13,799 nt of DNA from the NCBI GenBank assembly GCA_025922755.1, contig JAICHE010000011.1, positions 1 through 13,799 on the forward strand. Reading direction: 5' to 3'. Of this stretch, positions 1 to 7,835 are shown one piece after another (within the stretch, counting starts at the first letter, position 1; each line of letters opens with the position of its first letter). The notes below the pieces were generated by a model. It saw only the letters and a list, made by a program, of their open reading frames with translations. It ran no database searches and was not told the origin of the DNA. Position numbers and translations under genes: made by a program. The stretch comes from Nitrososphaeraceae archaeon (GTDB lineage: Archaea; Thermoproteota; Nitrososphaeria; Nitrososphaerales; Nitrosopumilaceae).

Positions 1-1
1 A

Positions 2-148
2 GATCCAAATGATTCACTAGAAGAGATTAAAGTAAAAGGACAGAGGCTGGAAGCAGAAACCTTGCTAAAAGCAATGAAGATGCACTTGGAAAACAAGCTA
101 GAAGTTCGCTGGAGAAAGGTGCATATCAAATCCAAGGGAAATAAATGA
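2..148 (+). CDS. C-terminal end of an unidentified gene, truncated by the window start
   Basis: The reading frame is open from base 2 to a TGA at 146-148 and encodes 48 residues rich in Lys, Glu and Arg, ending in a basic stretch (WRKVHIKSKGNK). The stop overlaps the ATG of the next gene (ATGA at 145-148), the usual sign of translational coupling, so this is a real coding end and not a chance open frame. No motif identifies the family, and I do not assign a function. The basic tail would suit a nucleic-acid-binding or ribosome-associated protein, but that is only a guess from composition. Confidence 0.7.
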   Translation, partial: DPNDSLEEIKVKGQRLEAETLLKAMKMHLENKLEVRWRKVHIKSKGNK

Positions 149-876
149 TAGAAATTAAATCACAATTTGATCCTACCCTTAGAAATATTCTCAAAAATAA
201 AAAACAAGTTGCAGTTATTCCAGTGGGATCAATAGAACAACACGGACCCCATCTTCCCATATCTACAGATTCTGATATTGTTACAGAGATTTCCAAAAAA
301 ATTTCAGAAATCAATAATTTTTTGCTTCTTCCAACCATTAATTACGGAGTTTCATTTGAACATTCACCGTTTGTAAATCTAAGTTTGAAAAAGACAACCC
401 TACAAAACATGCTTTTGGATTTGTGTGCATCACTTTATGAAAATAAAGTAAAAACAATTTTTGTAATAAATGGACATCATGGAAACCAAGAGGTCATAAA
501 AAATATTGATAAAAAATTAGGGAAATTAGCAAAAAATCTTAAAGTTTTTTCTTTTTCTTATTGGCATTTTATGGATAGAGAGTTTGATCATGCCGGATTT
601 GTGGAGACCTCAATTATGCTTGCTATTTCAAAAAATGTAAAAATGAATTTGGCTAGAAAAGGCCTAGTAACAGACGGTATGAGTAAAAAAGAGATAAGAG
701 AATTAGGGAAATTAGCATCCAAATCATTTCCAAAAGTTACTAAAAATGGCATTTGGGGCGATCCAAGAAAAGCGACAAAAAGTGAAGGAAAAAAAATAAT
801 TTTAGAAATTACAAACAATTTGAGTAAAAAGTGTCAAACTTGCCTTACTGGGCATAGTTCAAAGTTTCACCAATGA
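145..876 (+). CDS. Creatininase-family metal-dependent amidohydrolase
   Basis: The 243-aa product has the hallmarks of the creatininase/MftE/ArfB family: a strand followed by GSIEQHGPHLP and TD (about residues 28-42, metal ligands E31, H33, D42), the loop NGHHGN (109-114; usually NGHGGN), and HAGFVETS (149-156), whose His and Glu belong to the active site. Length is normal for the family. Members hydrolyse amide bonds in small cyclic or formylated substrates using Zn or Mn. In archaea one member, ArfB, deformylates a pyrimidine intermediate in riboflavin and F420 synthesis. Thaumarchaea make F420, so this role is plausible, but sequence alone cannot separate ArfB from other members. The ATG overlaps the upstream stop, so the gene is probably cotranscribed with it. 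Confidence 0.85.
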   Translation: MIEIKSQFDPTLRNILKNKKQVAVIPVGSIEQHGPHLPISTDSDIVTEISKKISEINNFLLLPTINYGVSFEHSPFVNLSLKKTTLQNMLLDLCASLYENKVKTIFVINGHHGNQEVIKNIDKKLGKLAKNLKVFSFSYWHFMDREFDHAGFVETSIMLAISKNVKMNLARKGLVTDGMSKKEIRELGKLASKSFPKVTKNGIWGDPRKATKSEGKKIILEITNNLSKKCQTCLTGHSSKFHQ

Positions 877-878
877 AA

Positions 879-890
879 TTTTAATATAAT
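879..890 (+). promoter_or_regulatory. TATA box for the lsm-rpl37e cluster
   Basis: TTTTAATATAAT lies just after the creatininase stop and 31-42 bases before the LSm ATG. An archaeal TATA box is followed by transcription start about 25 bases downstream, which would leave a leader of about 10 nt. It marks a likely separate transcription unit for the genes from LSm to rpiA. Confidence 0.5.
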
Positions 891-921
891 CCCCCAATAC
901 CAAAGCCAATAAGTGAAATAG

Positions 922-1155
922 ATGTCCGTTGATATGGCAGTAAAAGTATTGGATGAAAGTATCAATCAAGTAGTATTGATAAAACTCAAAGGCGGTAAAA
1001 CCCTTAGAGGCAACTTGCTTGGATTTGACCAACACATGAACCTGCTACTCGATTCTTCAGAAGAAATCCCAACTGAGGGCGATTCTAAAACTCTTGGAAC
1101 CATCGTCGTAAGAGGAGACAACGTAGTAATGATATCTCCCCCTCCAGCAAACTAG
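922..1155 (+). CDS. LSm / Sm-like archaeal RNA-binding protein
   Basis: A 77-aa archaeal Sm-like protein. The Sm1 motif covers about residues 18-48, with LKGGKTLRGNLLGFDQHMN including the typical F-D-x-H-M-N RNA-binding loop. Sm2 is at about 58-72 (LGTIVVRGDNVVMIS, with the RGD/N turn). Such proteins form six- or seven-membered rings that bind U-rich RNA and act in RNA processing and tRNA maturation. Length and motif spacing are normal. It is the first gene of a cluster with ribosomal protein L37e, a pairing common in archaea and eukaryote-like in character. A closer in-frame ATG at residue 5 is a possible alternative start. Confidence 0.95.
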   Translation: MSVDMAVKVLDESINQVVLIKLKGGKTLRGNLLGFDQHMNLLLDSSEEIPTEGDSKTLGTIVVRGDNVVMISPPPAN

Positions 1156-1160
1156 GTGAT
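1154..1160 (+). promoter_or_regulatory. Strong Shine-Dalgarno site for L37e, overlapping the LSm stop
   Basis: AGGTGAT matches the complement of the archaeal 16S rRNA 3' end. It overlaps the LSm TAG (1153-1155) and lies 5 bases before the L37e ATG at 1166. It fixes the L37e start and suggests that ribosomes finishing LSm can reinitiate there. Confidence 0.7.
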
Positions 1161-1165
1161 TTGAG

Positions 1166-1333
1166 ATGGTAAAAGGCACAACTTCTATGGGTGGTTTTAC
1201 TAAGAAAAAAGTCCACATTAGATGTAGAAGATGCGGTAAAAACTCATTGCACAAACGTCATCACGAATGTGCTAGTTGTGGTTTTCCAGATGCAAAGAGA
1301 AGAAAATACTCTTGGATTAAATGGTACACATAG
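1166..1333 (+). CDS. rpl37e: 50S ribosomal protein L37e (eL37)
   Basis: This 55-aa gene encodes a small basic zinc-finger protein of the large ribosomal subunit. It has C20-x2-C23-x11-C35-x2-C38 (CRRCG ... CASCGFP), followed by the family's conserved basic tail with KRRKYSW. The N-terminus (MVKGTTSMGGF) also matches the archaeal and eukaryotic family. Length is slightly under the usual 55-65 aa. It starts 10 bases after the LSm stop behind a good Shine-Dalgarno site, and its TAG is directly followed by the ATG of the next gene. Confidence 0.95.
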   Translation: MVKGTTSMGGFTKKKVHIRCRRCGKNSLHKRHHECASCGFPDAKRRKYSWIKWYT

Positions 1334-2287
1334 ATGCAAGAAATTGCTATTATTCTTAGTTCATTAGCAGGTGTTGCAACAGCAGCTGCTGTAAGAAGAG
1401 CACCAAGAAACAAAACTCAGCTTTTAAGCATTGGTGCTAGTGCACATATCAAAAGTCAGATTAATTCTTTAAAAATAGAAAAAGACATTCTTACAAAAAC
1501 AATTTCAAGATTATATCAATCTGATCCAGAATTACCTAAAATTCAACGGGATAAATTATTGATAAAATATCAACATCAGCTAGGAGTTATTCTTGCAAAG
1601 TTAGAAAAACTAGAAGATGCAAGTAAACATCCAGACCTTGGTCCAGTAGGAGATGGTCTCATAACTCTAATGGATCAGAAATTATCAAAATTAGATGATA
1701 GGTTGTACGAGTTATCATCAAAGATTTCTACTGCTAAAATCACCGTTCCAGAAATTAAAAAAGAAAAAACACCTCAAGTTGAAACTGCCAAACAGAATAT
1801 AGAATCAAAACAAGAACCGGTGGAAAATAAAGCAAAAAGTATTTTTAATTTTGAAAAATCCAGATCTGCAAAATCAGAGCAGGTAATAATTCCTACAACA
1901 AAATCCACACAGTCATTTGAGCTTACCACATTAACTAGACTCTCTAAAAAAGAACCCAAATTCCCGTTATTTGAAAAACAGATTCCAGTAAAAGAAGAAA
2001 TAGTTAATCAAGTGGTTGAATCAAAACCACAAATTCAAAAGAAAATAGAGTCTGTTCAGACTCAATCTCCTGTAAAAACTAGAGTGATTTTTGAATCAAA
2101 GCCAGATATTGCAAAAGAAATGGAAAAAATTACAAAATTCAAAGCCCTTCCAGAACCTCCAAAAGAAAAATCAAACTATGCAGAAAACTTGGAAGATGAT
2201 TTTGATGATGATTCAGATGATATTGATAAAATTAAAGGAGAAATTATGAGTGTTCTCTCCAAGCTCGACCAAGCAGAGGTAGAGTAA
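1334..2287 (+). CDS. Unknown membrane-anchored coiled-coil protein
   Basis: A 317-aa protein of no family I recognise. Residues 1-21 are hydrophobic and end in RR, giving a membrane anchor or uncleaved signal. Residues about 40-125 are Lys/Glu/Leu-rich and probably form helical coiled coils, with a Gly-Pro break (LGPVGDGL) near residue 104. Residues about 130-280 are Lys, Glu, Pro and Gln rich and probably disordered. The tail carries an acidic run (EDDFDDDSDDIDK) followed by a final amphipathic helix. The ATG abuts the L37e stop with no gap and no Shine-Dalgarno site, implying translational coupling. Its position between ribosomal and rpiA genes does not reveal a job. The layout suggests a scaffold or adaptor at the inner face of the membrane; this is inference. 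Confidence 0.8.
   Translation: MQEIAIILSSLAGVATAAAVRRAPRNKTQLLSIGASAHIKSQINSLKIEKDILTKTISRLYQSDPELPKIQRDKLLIKYQHQLGVILAKLEKLEDASKHPDLGPVGDGLITLMDQKLSKLDDRLYELSSKISTAKITVPEIKKEKTPQVETAKQNIESKQEPVENKAKSIFNFEKSRSAKSEQVIIPTTKSTQSFELTTLTRLSKKEPKFPLFEKQIPVKEEIVNQVVESKPQIQKKIESVQTQSPVKTRVIFESKPDIAKEMEKITKFKALPEPPKEKSNYAENLEDDFDDDSDDIDKIKGEIMSVLSKLDQAEVE
2275..2280 (+). promoter_or_regulatory. Shine-Dalgarno site supporting the TTG start of rpiA
   Basis: AGAGGT lies inside the end of the preceding gene, 7 bases before the TTG at 2288. It supports initiation at TTG, which directly follows the upstream TAA. Confidence 0.5.
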
Positions 2288-2961
2288 TTGTCCTACGATA
2301 GTGCCATATCGGCATTATCAAATGATGCCTTGAAACATGTAAAAAATAACCATGTCATAGGATTGGGCAGTGGACGAGCATCTACGGCATTAGTAAAATC
2401 ACTTGCATCATTTACCAGAATAAAAAATTACAATATCAAAGGAATCCCCACATCACTTCAGATTAAATTGATTGCAGAGGAAGGAGGAATTCCAATTATT
2501 GAAAGTGATCAAGTGGACTATATTGACGTAGTTTTTGATGGAGCAGATCAAATAGATTCTCAAAAATATGTAATCAAAGGTGGTGGGGGTGCTTTACTTC
2601 GAGAAAATATCCTGTTTAGCTTGGCAAAAAAAATTATTGTAATGGCAGACAATACAAAATTTGTTAAAAATTTTACAAGATCTGTTCCGGTGGAAATTCA
2701 CCCTCTCGCAAGAAATTCAGTAACTCAAAAAATAAAAAAATAGGAGGAAAAGCAAAACTTCGTGTTCTGGATAGAGGGTATCCTTTTTTTACCGAAAATG
2801 GAAACATAATACTTGATTGTGATTTTGGGACAATAAAAAATCCAAAAATTCTAACACAAAAAATTAAGCAAATACCAGGAGTAATGGAGTCTGGAATATT
2901 TCTAAGAAGACCAGATGTAATTTACAAAGCAAAAACTGGCGGGAAATTTGAAATTATTTAA
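2288..2961 (+). CDS. rpiA: Ribose-5-phosphate isomerase A, split by a -1 frameshift
   Basis: Interconverts ribose 5-phosphate and ribulose 5-phosphate. The first frame (2288-2743, 151 aa, TTG start) has the phosphate loop GLGSGRAS and the catalytic block FDGADQID ... KGGGGALLRE, then ends at TAG 2741 right after an A7 run. Reading back one base, the frame is open from 2740 to TAA 2959-2961 and supplies the missing part: IGGKAKLR, PFFTENGN, and IPGVMESGIF near the end. The combined product is about 224 aa, normal for RpiA, with no missing conserved block. Causes could be a lost A in sequencing or assembly, a real inactivating mutation, transcriptional slippage, or programmed -1 frameshifting. 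The two-frame product is certain from the sequence; the cause is not. Its end overlaps the end of the opposite-strand gene by 3 bases. Confidence 0.9.
2734..2740 (+). other. A7 homopolymer / A-AAA-AAA slippery heptamer in rpiA
   Basis: Seven A bases are phased as A AAA AAA in the zero frame and are followed immediately by the TAG stop. Both tRNAs could slip back one base and still pair, after which ATA GGA GGA continues the RpiA sequence. I see no strong hairpin just downstream. The same run is also the kind of place where sequencing loses a base. Confidence 0.7.
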
Positions 2962-3872
2962 TTAGAAAACTGATTCTCATGCCTAATGGAATTCATAAAA
3001 TCTTGATGTTCTAGCATCATCTCAATCATTTGTTGCCTTATCTCAGCATCTTCCATCATAAATTCTAGTGATGGTCCCATCATTTGCTCAGTCATTAAGC
3101 CCATATGATAGTGATTTTCAAACATAAAATTATGCATTTGATTTCTCATATTCTCATTTAACCAAATATGGTGCATCATGTCCTGCATGTTTGTGGGACG
3201 ATGAAAGCCCGGATGAGAATGAAGGTCATGGTTTTCAATTTCTGGACACCAAGAACATCCCATTTGTCCATGCATTCCCTGTCCCATTTTTGGACTCATA
3301 TTAGAATCCATCATTGGCTGATGGACCGAATCCATCCATCTTGGATTTTTTTGAAGAGATTTCATCATTATGTCATTGTTTTTCATTTGTTCAATCATTT
3401 GTTTTCTTAGTTCTGGATTTGTAGTCATTGGACCCATAATATTTCCCATATATTCTGGATTGTTCTTTAGCTGAAAAATCATATCTGACATTGTTTGTTG
3501 CATAACTTTTTGATCATTCATCATCATTGTATGCCAATGATGCATTAGTTGTGAATCATTAATCATGCCATTCATAAGATGAGTCATCATAACTGGACGT
3601 TTCATCAATTGTGATGAATCAAATTTTCCATAATTCCTATCGACTAGTTTTAGATATGATGAAGGTGAAACACATGCAGGAGTGCCATTATTTTTCTGTA
3701 TTAAGATTAAACCTTCTTTGCATGTTAATACATCAGGGTCAGGTAATTGTTTCCACTGATGTCTTGGGGAGGTAATTTTATTTTCTTGAGCAAATATGTT
3801 GTCAAATAAAAATGGAGAAAATAAAATACCAATAATTAATACAAACAAAAATGAAAAATTTAATTTATTCAT
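2958..3872 (-). CDS. Secreted Met/His-rich protein, probable copper-binding
   Basis: A 304-aa protein with a signal peptide (hydrophobic core about 7-27, possible cleavage after IFA near residue 29). Residues 43-82 hold a segment with C51 and C67 (CKEGLILIQK ... PACV) of a kind I associate with extracytoplasmic thaumarchaeal proteins. From residue 90 on it is extremely rich in Met (43 in the protein) and His (18), with MM, MxxM, HHxH and HxxHxH clusters and a C206-x2-C209 pair. Roughly four similar helical units recur, such as ELRKQMIEQM and EIRQQMIEMM. Met/His clusters outside the cell commonly bind Cu(I)/Cu(II), and ammonia-oxidising archaea depend on copper enzymes, so a copper-binding or storage role is a reasonable inference. 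It has no recognised enzyme domain. It lies downstream of the hydantoinase-like gene on the same strand. Confidence 0.85.
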   Translation of the reverse strand: MNKLNFSFLFVLIIGILFSPFLFDNIFAQENKITSPRHQWKQLPDPDVLTCKEGLILIQKNNGTPACVSPSSYLKLVDRNYGKFDSSQLMKRPVMMTHLMNGMINDSQLMHHWHTMMMNDQKVMQQTMSDMIFQLKNNPEYMGNIMGPMTTNPELRKQMIEQMKNNDIMMKSLQKNPRWMDSVHQPMMDSNMSPKMGQGMHGQMGCSWCPEIENHDLHSHPGFHRPTNMQDMMHHIWLNENMRNQMHNFMFENHYHMGLMTEQMMGPSLEFMMEDAEIRQQMIEMMLEHQDFMNSIRHENQFSN

Positions 3873-3922
3873 TTACAACTTTATCTCTTATTTAGCCTAA
3901 ATATTGTTCGCATAAATCCAAA

Positions 3923-5314
3923 TTATGTAACAGGGCGTTTCACTAACTTTCCATGCCCTAGTCTTCCGACAACCTCAAAATCTTCTGCAACTATTTCACC
4001 TCTTACTATAGTTTTTACTGGCCATCCTTTCAATTTCATTCCCTCATATACAATATAGTCGGAAAATCCTCCAAACAATTCATTTGAAACTTTGTTTTCT
4101 TTTTTCAAATCAATCATTGTAATATCTGCATCAGAATTTTTTTCCAAGGCTCCTTTTTTGGGATACATGCCAAAAATTTTTGCAGCATTTAGGCTCGTAA
4201 ATTTAACAAATTGCTCAAGTGATATTCTATCCTTGTTTACCCCTTCGCTAAGTAAAATAGGGATAACTGTTCCAATTCCAGGAAATCCAGCTAAAGCTCC
4301 CCATACATCATCTCCTCCCAATTTTAGTTTTAGTTGATTTGCAACATGATCAGTCCCAACTGTATCTATATGGTTACTTGATAGTGCTTTCCATATTGCT
4401 TGATTGTCTCTTTGTGTTCTGATAGGAGGCATCACTTTAGCAAGATATCCTTGCTGTTTTTCATAAGATAATGTAAGATAGTGAGGACATGTCTCAACAA
4501 ATATTTTGGTTCCTTTTTCTCTTTCTTCTTTAATTTGATTTAGGGCTATTTCTGAACCAATATGTACAAAGTAAATTGTACATCCATAATCTCTTCCATA
4601 TTGACACACTGTCTTGATTGCCTTTGCTTCAAATTCGGGGGATCTGCTTTCTGACCATGCAGATAGACCATCTTTGTGTTTTTCTTTTGCAGTTTTAATT
4701 CCACAAGCACATGATTCATAATCTTCTGCATGAATTAAAACTGGACATCCCAAAGATGCCGCATTCTTTACAGTTTCTTCTACTATTTGGTTATTTACAT
4801 CAACTGTTGCGGCATCCAACTCTGAGGTGTAGGGAGGCATATCCATGTATACATGTCCTACATCACCTCCAAGATTCATGTAAATTTTAAAAGAAGTGAT
4901 TCCTTTTTCTACGCAAAACTTCATTTCATTAATTTGTTGTTTTGAGAAAATTGAAGCGTGGATTGAATAATCAACATAATGATTTGTTGCAGACGCATCC
5001 AATTGATTTTGTAAAGAAGATGAAAATGAATTCCCCAGTCTTAACATTCTCATCATTGTAGTTATCCCTCCAATAGCTGCAGCATGAGATTCTGTTTTTG
5101 CGGCCTGATCAATTGAAGAATAAACACCGTAATGAACATGAGTGTCAATTGGGCCTGGTACAGAAATTAGGCCATTCCCGTTGATTTTATGATCACATGT
5201 AGGTAAATCATGAGTAAAACTAACAATTTTCCCATCATCAATAATGATGTTTTTGTCCATAATTCCTTGAGTGGTAATTATATGGGAATTAGTAATTATA
5301 GTATCATAAGTCAT
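3923..5314 (-). CDS. Dihydropyrimidinase / D-hydantoinase-like amidohydrolase
   Basis: A 463-aa cyclic amidohydrolase with the full metal set of the dihydroorotase/hydantoinase/allantoinase superfamily: HVH (H59, H61) in PGPIDTHVHYG, the carboxylated lysine K143 in FKIYMNLGG, H195 in LIHAED, H251 in FVHIGS, and D322 in GTDHV. The N-terminal strands and C-terminal ADI-containing segment form the usual outer beta domain. Members open cyclic amide rings such as dihydropyrimidines, hydantoins, allantoin or dihydroorotate with two metals. The insertion after K143 and the GTDHV context look closer to hydantoinases than to dihydroorotase, but the substrate cannot be fixed from sequence. Neighbours give no pyrimidine pathway. 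Upstream is a histidine kinase on the same strand, 73 bases away. Confidence 0.85.
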   Translation of the reverse strand: MTYDTIITNSHIITTQGIMDKNIIIDDGKIVSFTHDLPTCDHKINGNGLISVPGPIDTHVHYGVYSSIDQAAKTESHAAAIGGITTMMRMLRLGNSFSSSLQNQLDASATNHYVDYSIHASIFSKQQINEMKFCVEKGITSFKIYMNLGGDVGHVYMDMPPYTSELDAATVDVNNQIVEETVKNAASLGCPVLIHAEDYESCACGIKTAKEKHKDGLSAWSESRSPEFEAKAIKTVCQYGRDYGCTIYFVHIGSEIALNQIKEEREKGTKIFVETCPHYLTLSYEKQQGYLAKVMPPIRTQRDNQAIWKALSSNHIDTVGTDHVANQLKLKLGGDDVWGALAGFPGIGTVIPILLSEGVNKDRISLEQFVKFTSLNAAKIFGMYPKKGALEKNSDADITMIDLKKENKVSNELFGGFSDYIVYEGMKLKGWPVKTIVRGEIVAEDFEVVGRLGHGKLVKRPVT

Positions 5315-5387
5315 TTACTTTTTTTTCTTTAGGAGTCTTTTATGCGTTGAGATGATAAAATTTAGAAAAATTAAATTTATCAAATCA

Positions 5388-7721
5388 TCATGCCGCTTTG
5401 TTTAAAACAATTTTTTGGTCTGGTGCTGGTAGACAGATAAAGAAGGAGGTTCCTTTTCCAAATTCGCTTTCTAACCATATTTTTCCTTCCAAACCTTCTG
5501 CAATACCCTTACAGATTACAAGGCCTAAACCTGTTCCACCATGTTTTCTTGTGTGTGAGGTATCAATTTGGTAGAATTTTTTGAAGATGTTAGATTGCTT
5601 TTCCTTTGGAATTCCAGGACCATTATCTTTAACAGAAAATATTACGTTACTTTCTTTAATTTTTGCTTCAACAGAAATTATGCCACCTTTTGAGGGTACA
5701 AAATCAACAGAGTTTCTAATTAAATTGTCTAAAACTTGTCTTAATCTTTGTTTGTCAGTTTTTAATACCAAATTCTTCGGACATTTTACAGTAAAATCAA
5801 TTTCTTTATTTTTCATAAGATGGCTGTTATTTTCTTTTAGCTCATCCATGAATTCATCAAGACTAAATTCTGTAATCAAAAATGTCATTTTCTTCATATC
5901 CAATTTTTGGACATCAAGTAAATCACTGATCAAGCGCTCCAACAAAGTCGCATTAGATTCGATTTTACTAATAAAATCAAGCTGATCATTGTTTAGAGTG
6001 CCAAATGTATCGACATCTTTTAGCATTTCACAATATCCCTTAATGGGGACCAATGGGGTGTTGAGCTCATGAGTCATCATAGATGAGAATTCTTCCTTTC
6101 TAAGTTCAGACTCTTTAACATTTTTCAGAGCATCAGAGAGTTTTTCCTCCAATATTTTTTGGTTGGTGATGTCAGTAAGTATTGCAATGTATTGCTCAGG
6201 ATTACCATCATCACCTAGAAGGGGAGAAATTGTGGCTTTAGACCAATAGTAAGACCCATCCTTGGCTTTGTTTTTTATATCGCCCTTCCAAGTTTTTCCT
6301 TCTGAAATTGTTTCCCACATATCTTTGAAAAATTGTTTATCATGATAATAGGAACTTACAATCCTTGGGTTTTGTCCTAAGAGTTCTTCTCTTGTAAATT
6401 TAGAAACCTTACAAAAATCATCATTTACATAAATAATTGAGCCAGTCGTATCGGTAATCAAAACATTTGCGGATTTGTCTAGGGCCTCCTTGAAGTTTGA
6501 TAGATCCTCTTGTTGTTTTTTAATAAGATTCATGTTTTCCACAAGAGCCTTGTTTGAATCTTCAAGTTTTTTTGTTTGAACTTTAACTAATCCTTTTAGA
6601 TTATCTTGTGTAGATTTAACATAATTGAGTAGTTTTTCAAAACCATTGGTTAGTTGATCAAGCTCATTATTTGAAGAAGTTGGTTTTTTTTCTAGTTTGA
6701 CATTAAAGTTTCCTTTACGAATCTCATTCATAGTGTTGCTTAATTTCTTAATAGGAGAAGAAATTGTTCTGGAGAAGAATATTGCCAGTAAAACAATTCC
6801 GGCAAGTAAAAGCGAGAAAACAGTCAATAATTTAAATTGTAAATCATAGATTGGAGAAAATACTTCTTCTAATTCAATTTCTCCAACAATACACAAATTA
6901 CCATCTTCTAGTAATTTCAAAATTCCTAGAACTTCTTTTCCATCTTTGTTTATGTACTGTTCAGATATTAATTGTCCAGCAAAACATCTGTCAAGGTAAT
7001 GAGATTCGGCATTCCAGTTTTGGGTTGTATATTTTACAGAAGAGTCACTTGTGACTTGACGGGCAACACTATCAACTAGAAATATTTCGTGGCTATCATC
7101 TAATCCATTACTAAGATCTTGAGGATCGATAGCATTAAGAGATGTTTGTAATAAAATCCGGCCATAGTTTTCTCCGTTCAAGTCTCTGAGATTTTCTGCA
7201 AAAGTAACAAAATTGTGACTAAAAATTCGGTTTTTTTGAAGGCCTCCAAAATAATATTTACTCTGATTAGCTTGGTCTGTTAGTTCACTTGGTATTTTAT
7301 GACCAATGAACTCTCTTTGCGTACTTGCAAGAATTTTTCCTTCTACATCGGTAAACAGTATTGCATCAATAGAGGATCTTGTATCTGGATCTCCAAAATT
7401 ATCCAATTCATTGGATCTTGTTTCTACTAGCATTGCATCAATATGAATTTGGATTTTATCTAAAGTTGAAGGTTCATTAATGTTATTTGAATCAAGTTGG
7501 AGTGGTAAAAACGTGGAGGCAAATAATTTTGTTTGTGTTTGTCTAGTATCAAAATAATGTTCAATGTCAGATATTTTTGAAATCATAGAAGAGTCAAGTG
7601 CTAATTCTTTTTGATTAACTAGATCATCGGAAATCTCAGAGATACTTATTCCCTCTAGTATAATTATGGGAATTAAAGCTATGAACAAGAAAAGTATTAC
7701 CAGTTTACTGTTAAGATTCAT
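5388..7721 (-). CDS. Membrane sensor histidine kinase (extracytoplasmic sensor-HAMP-PAS-HisKA-HATPase)
   Basis: A 777-aa sensor kinase. TM1 is at about 6-28 and an extracytoplasmic region of about 265 residues, probably a double-Cache-type sensor, at 30-295. TM2 is at about 297-318, HAMP at 319-372 and a short coiled coil at 372-408. The PAS domain spans about 410-522 (YVNDDFCKVS, then a PAC-like end at ILTDITNQK). HisKA carries the phospho-acceptor H551 in HELNTPL. The ATPase domain has the N box near 665-670, G1 DNGPGIP (699-705) and G2 GGTGLGL (728-734). All catalytic boxes are intact, so it should autophosphorylate in response to an external small molecule. The ligand is unknown. It is preceded on the same strand by a receiver protein, its likely partner. 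Confidence 0.93.
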   Translation of the reverse strand: MNLNSKLVILFLFIALIPIIILEGISISEISDDLVNQKELALDSSMISKISDIEHYFDTRQTQTKLFASTFLPLQLDSNNINEPSTLDKIQIHIDAMLVETRSNELDNFGDPDTRSSIDAILFTDVEGKILASTQREFIGHKIPSELTDQANQSKYYFGGLQKNRIFSHNFVTFAENLRDLNGENYGRILLQTSLNAIDPQDLSNGLDDSHEIFLVDSVARQVTSDSSVKYTTQNWNAESHYLDRCFAGQLISEQYINKDGKEVLGILKLLEDGNLCIVGEIELEEVFSPIYDLQFKLLTVFSLLLAGIVLLAIFFSRTISSPIKKLSNTMNEIRKGNFNVKLEKKPTSSNNELDQLTNGFEKLLNYVKSTQDNLKGLVKVQTKKLEDSNKALVENMNLIKKQQEDLSNFKEALDKSANVLITDTTGSIIYVNDDFCKVSKFTREELLGQNPRIVSSYYHDKQFFKDMWETISEGKTWKGDIKNKAKDGSYYWSKATISPLLGDDGNPEQYIAILTDITNQKILEEKLSDALKNVKESELRKEEFSSMMTHELNTPLVPIKGYCEMLKDVDTFGTLNNDQLDFISKIESNATLLERLISDLLDVQKLDMKKMTFLITEFSLDEFMDELKENNSHLMKNKEIDFTVKCPKNLVLKTDKQRLRQVLDNLIRNSVDFVPSKGGIISVEAKIKESNVIFSVKDNGPGIPKEKQSNIFKKFYQIDTSHTRKHGGTGLGLVICKGIAEGLEGKIWLESEFGKGTSFFICLPAPDQKIVLNKAA

Positions 7722-7732
7722 TTTCTGATTTT

Positions 7733-7738
7733 CTCCTT
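7733..7738 (-). promoter_or_regulatory. Shine-Dalgarno site of the histidine kinase
   Basis: On the minus strand this reads AAGGAG, 11 bases before the kinase ATG. It supports that start and fits translation from a longer message, probably one that begins at the response regulator. Confidence 0.55.
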
Positions 7739-7835
7739 GTTGATTTTATTGAAAATGTAAACAGAATTGAGTAAAGTGAAAGATTGATTATTTGAAAAGA
7801 AATTCAATTAGAATCAACGCAAATACAAGAAATTC

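Noticed and set aside
3168..3410. A His/Met-rich plus-strand open frame
   Set aside because: It is the antisense of the Met/His-rich secreted protein (CAT/ATG-rich codons read as His/Met on both strands), with no start signals.
5581..5985. A 134-codon plus-strand open frame
   Set aside because: It lies wholly within the HisKA/ATPase coding region of the histidine kinase on the opposite strand and has no protein motif.
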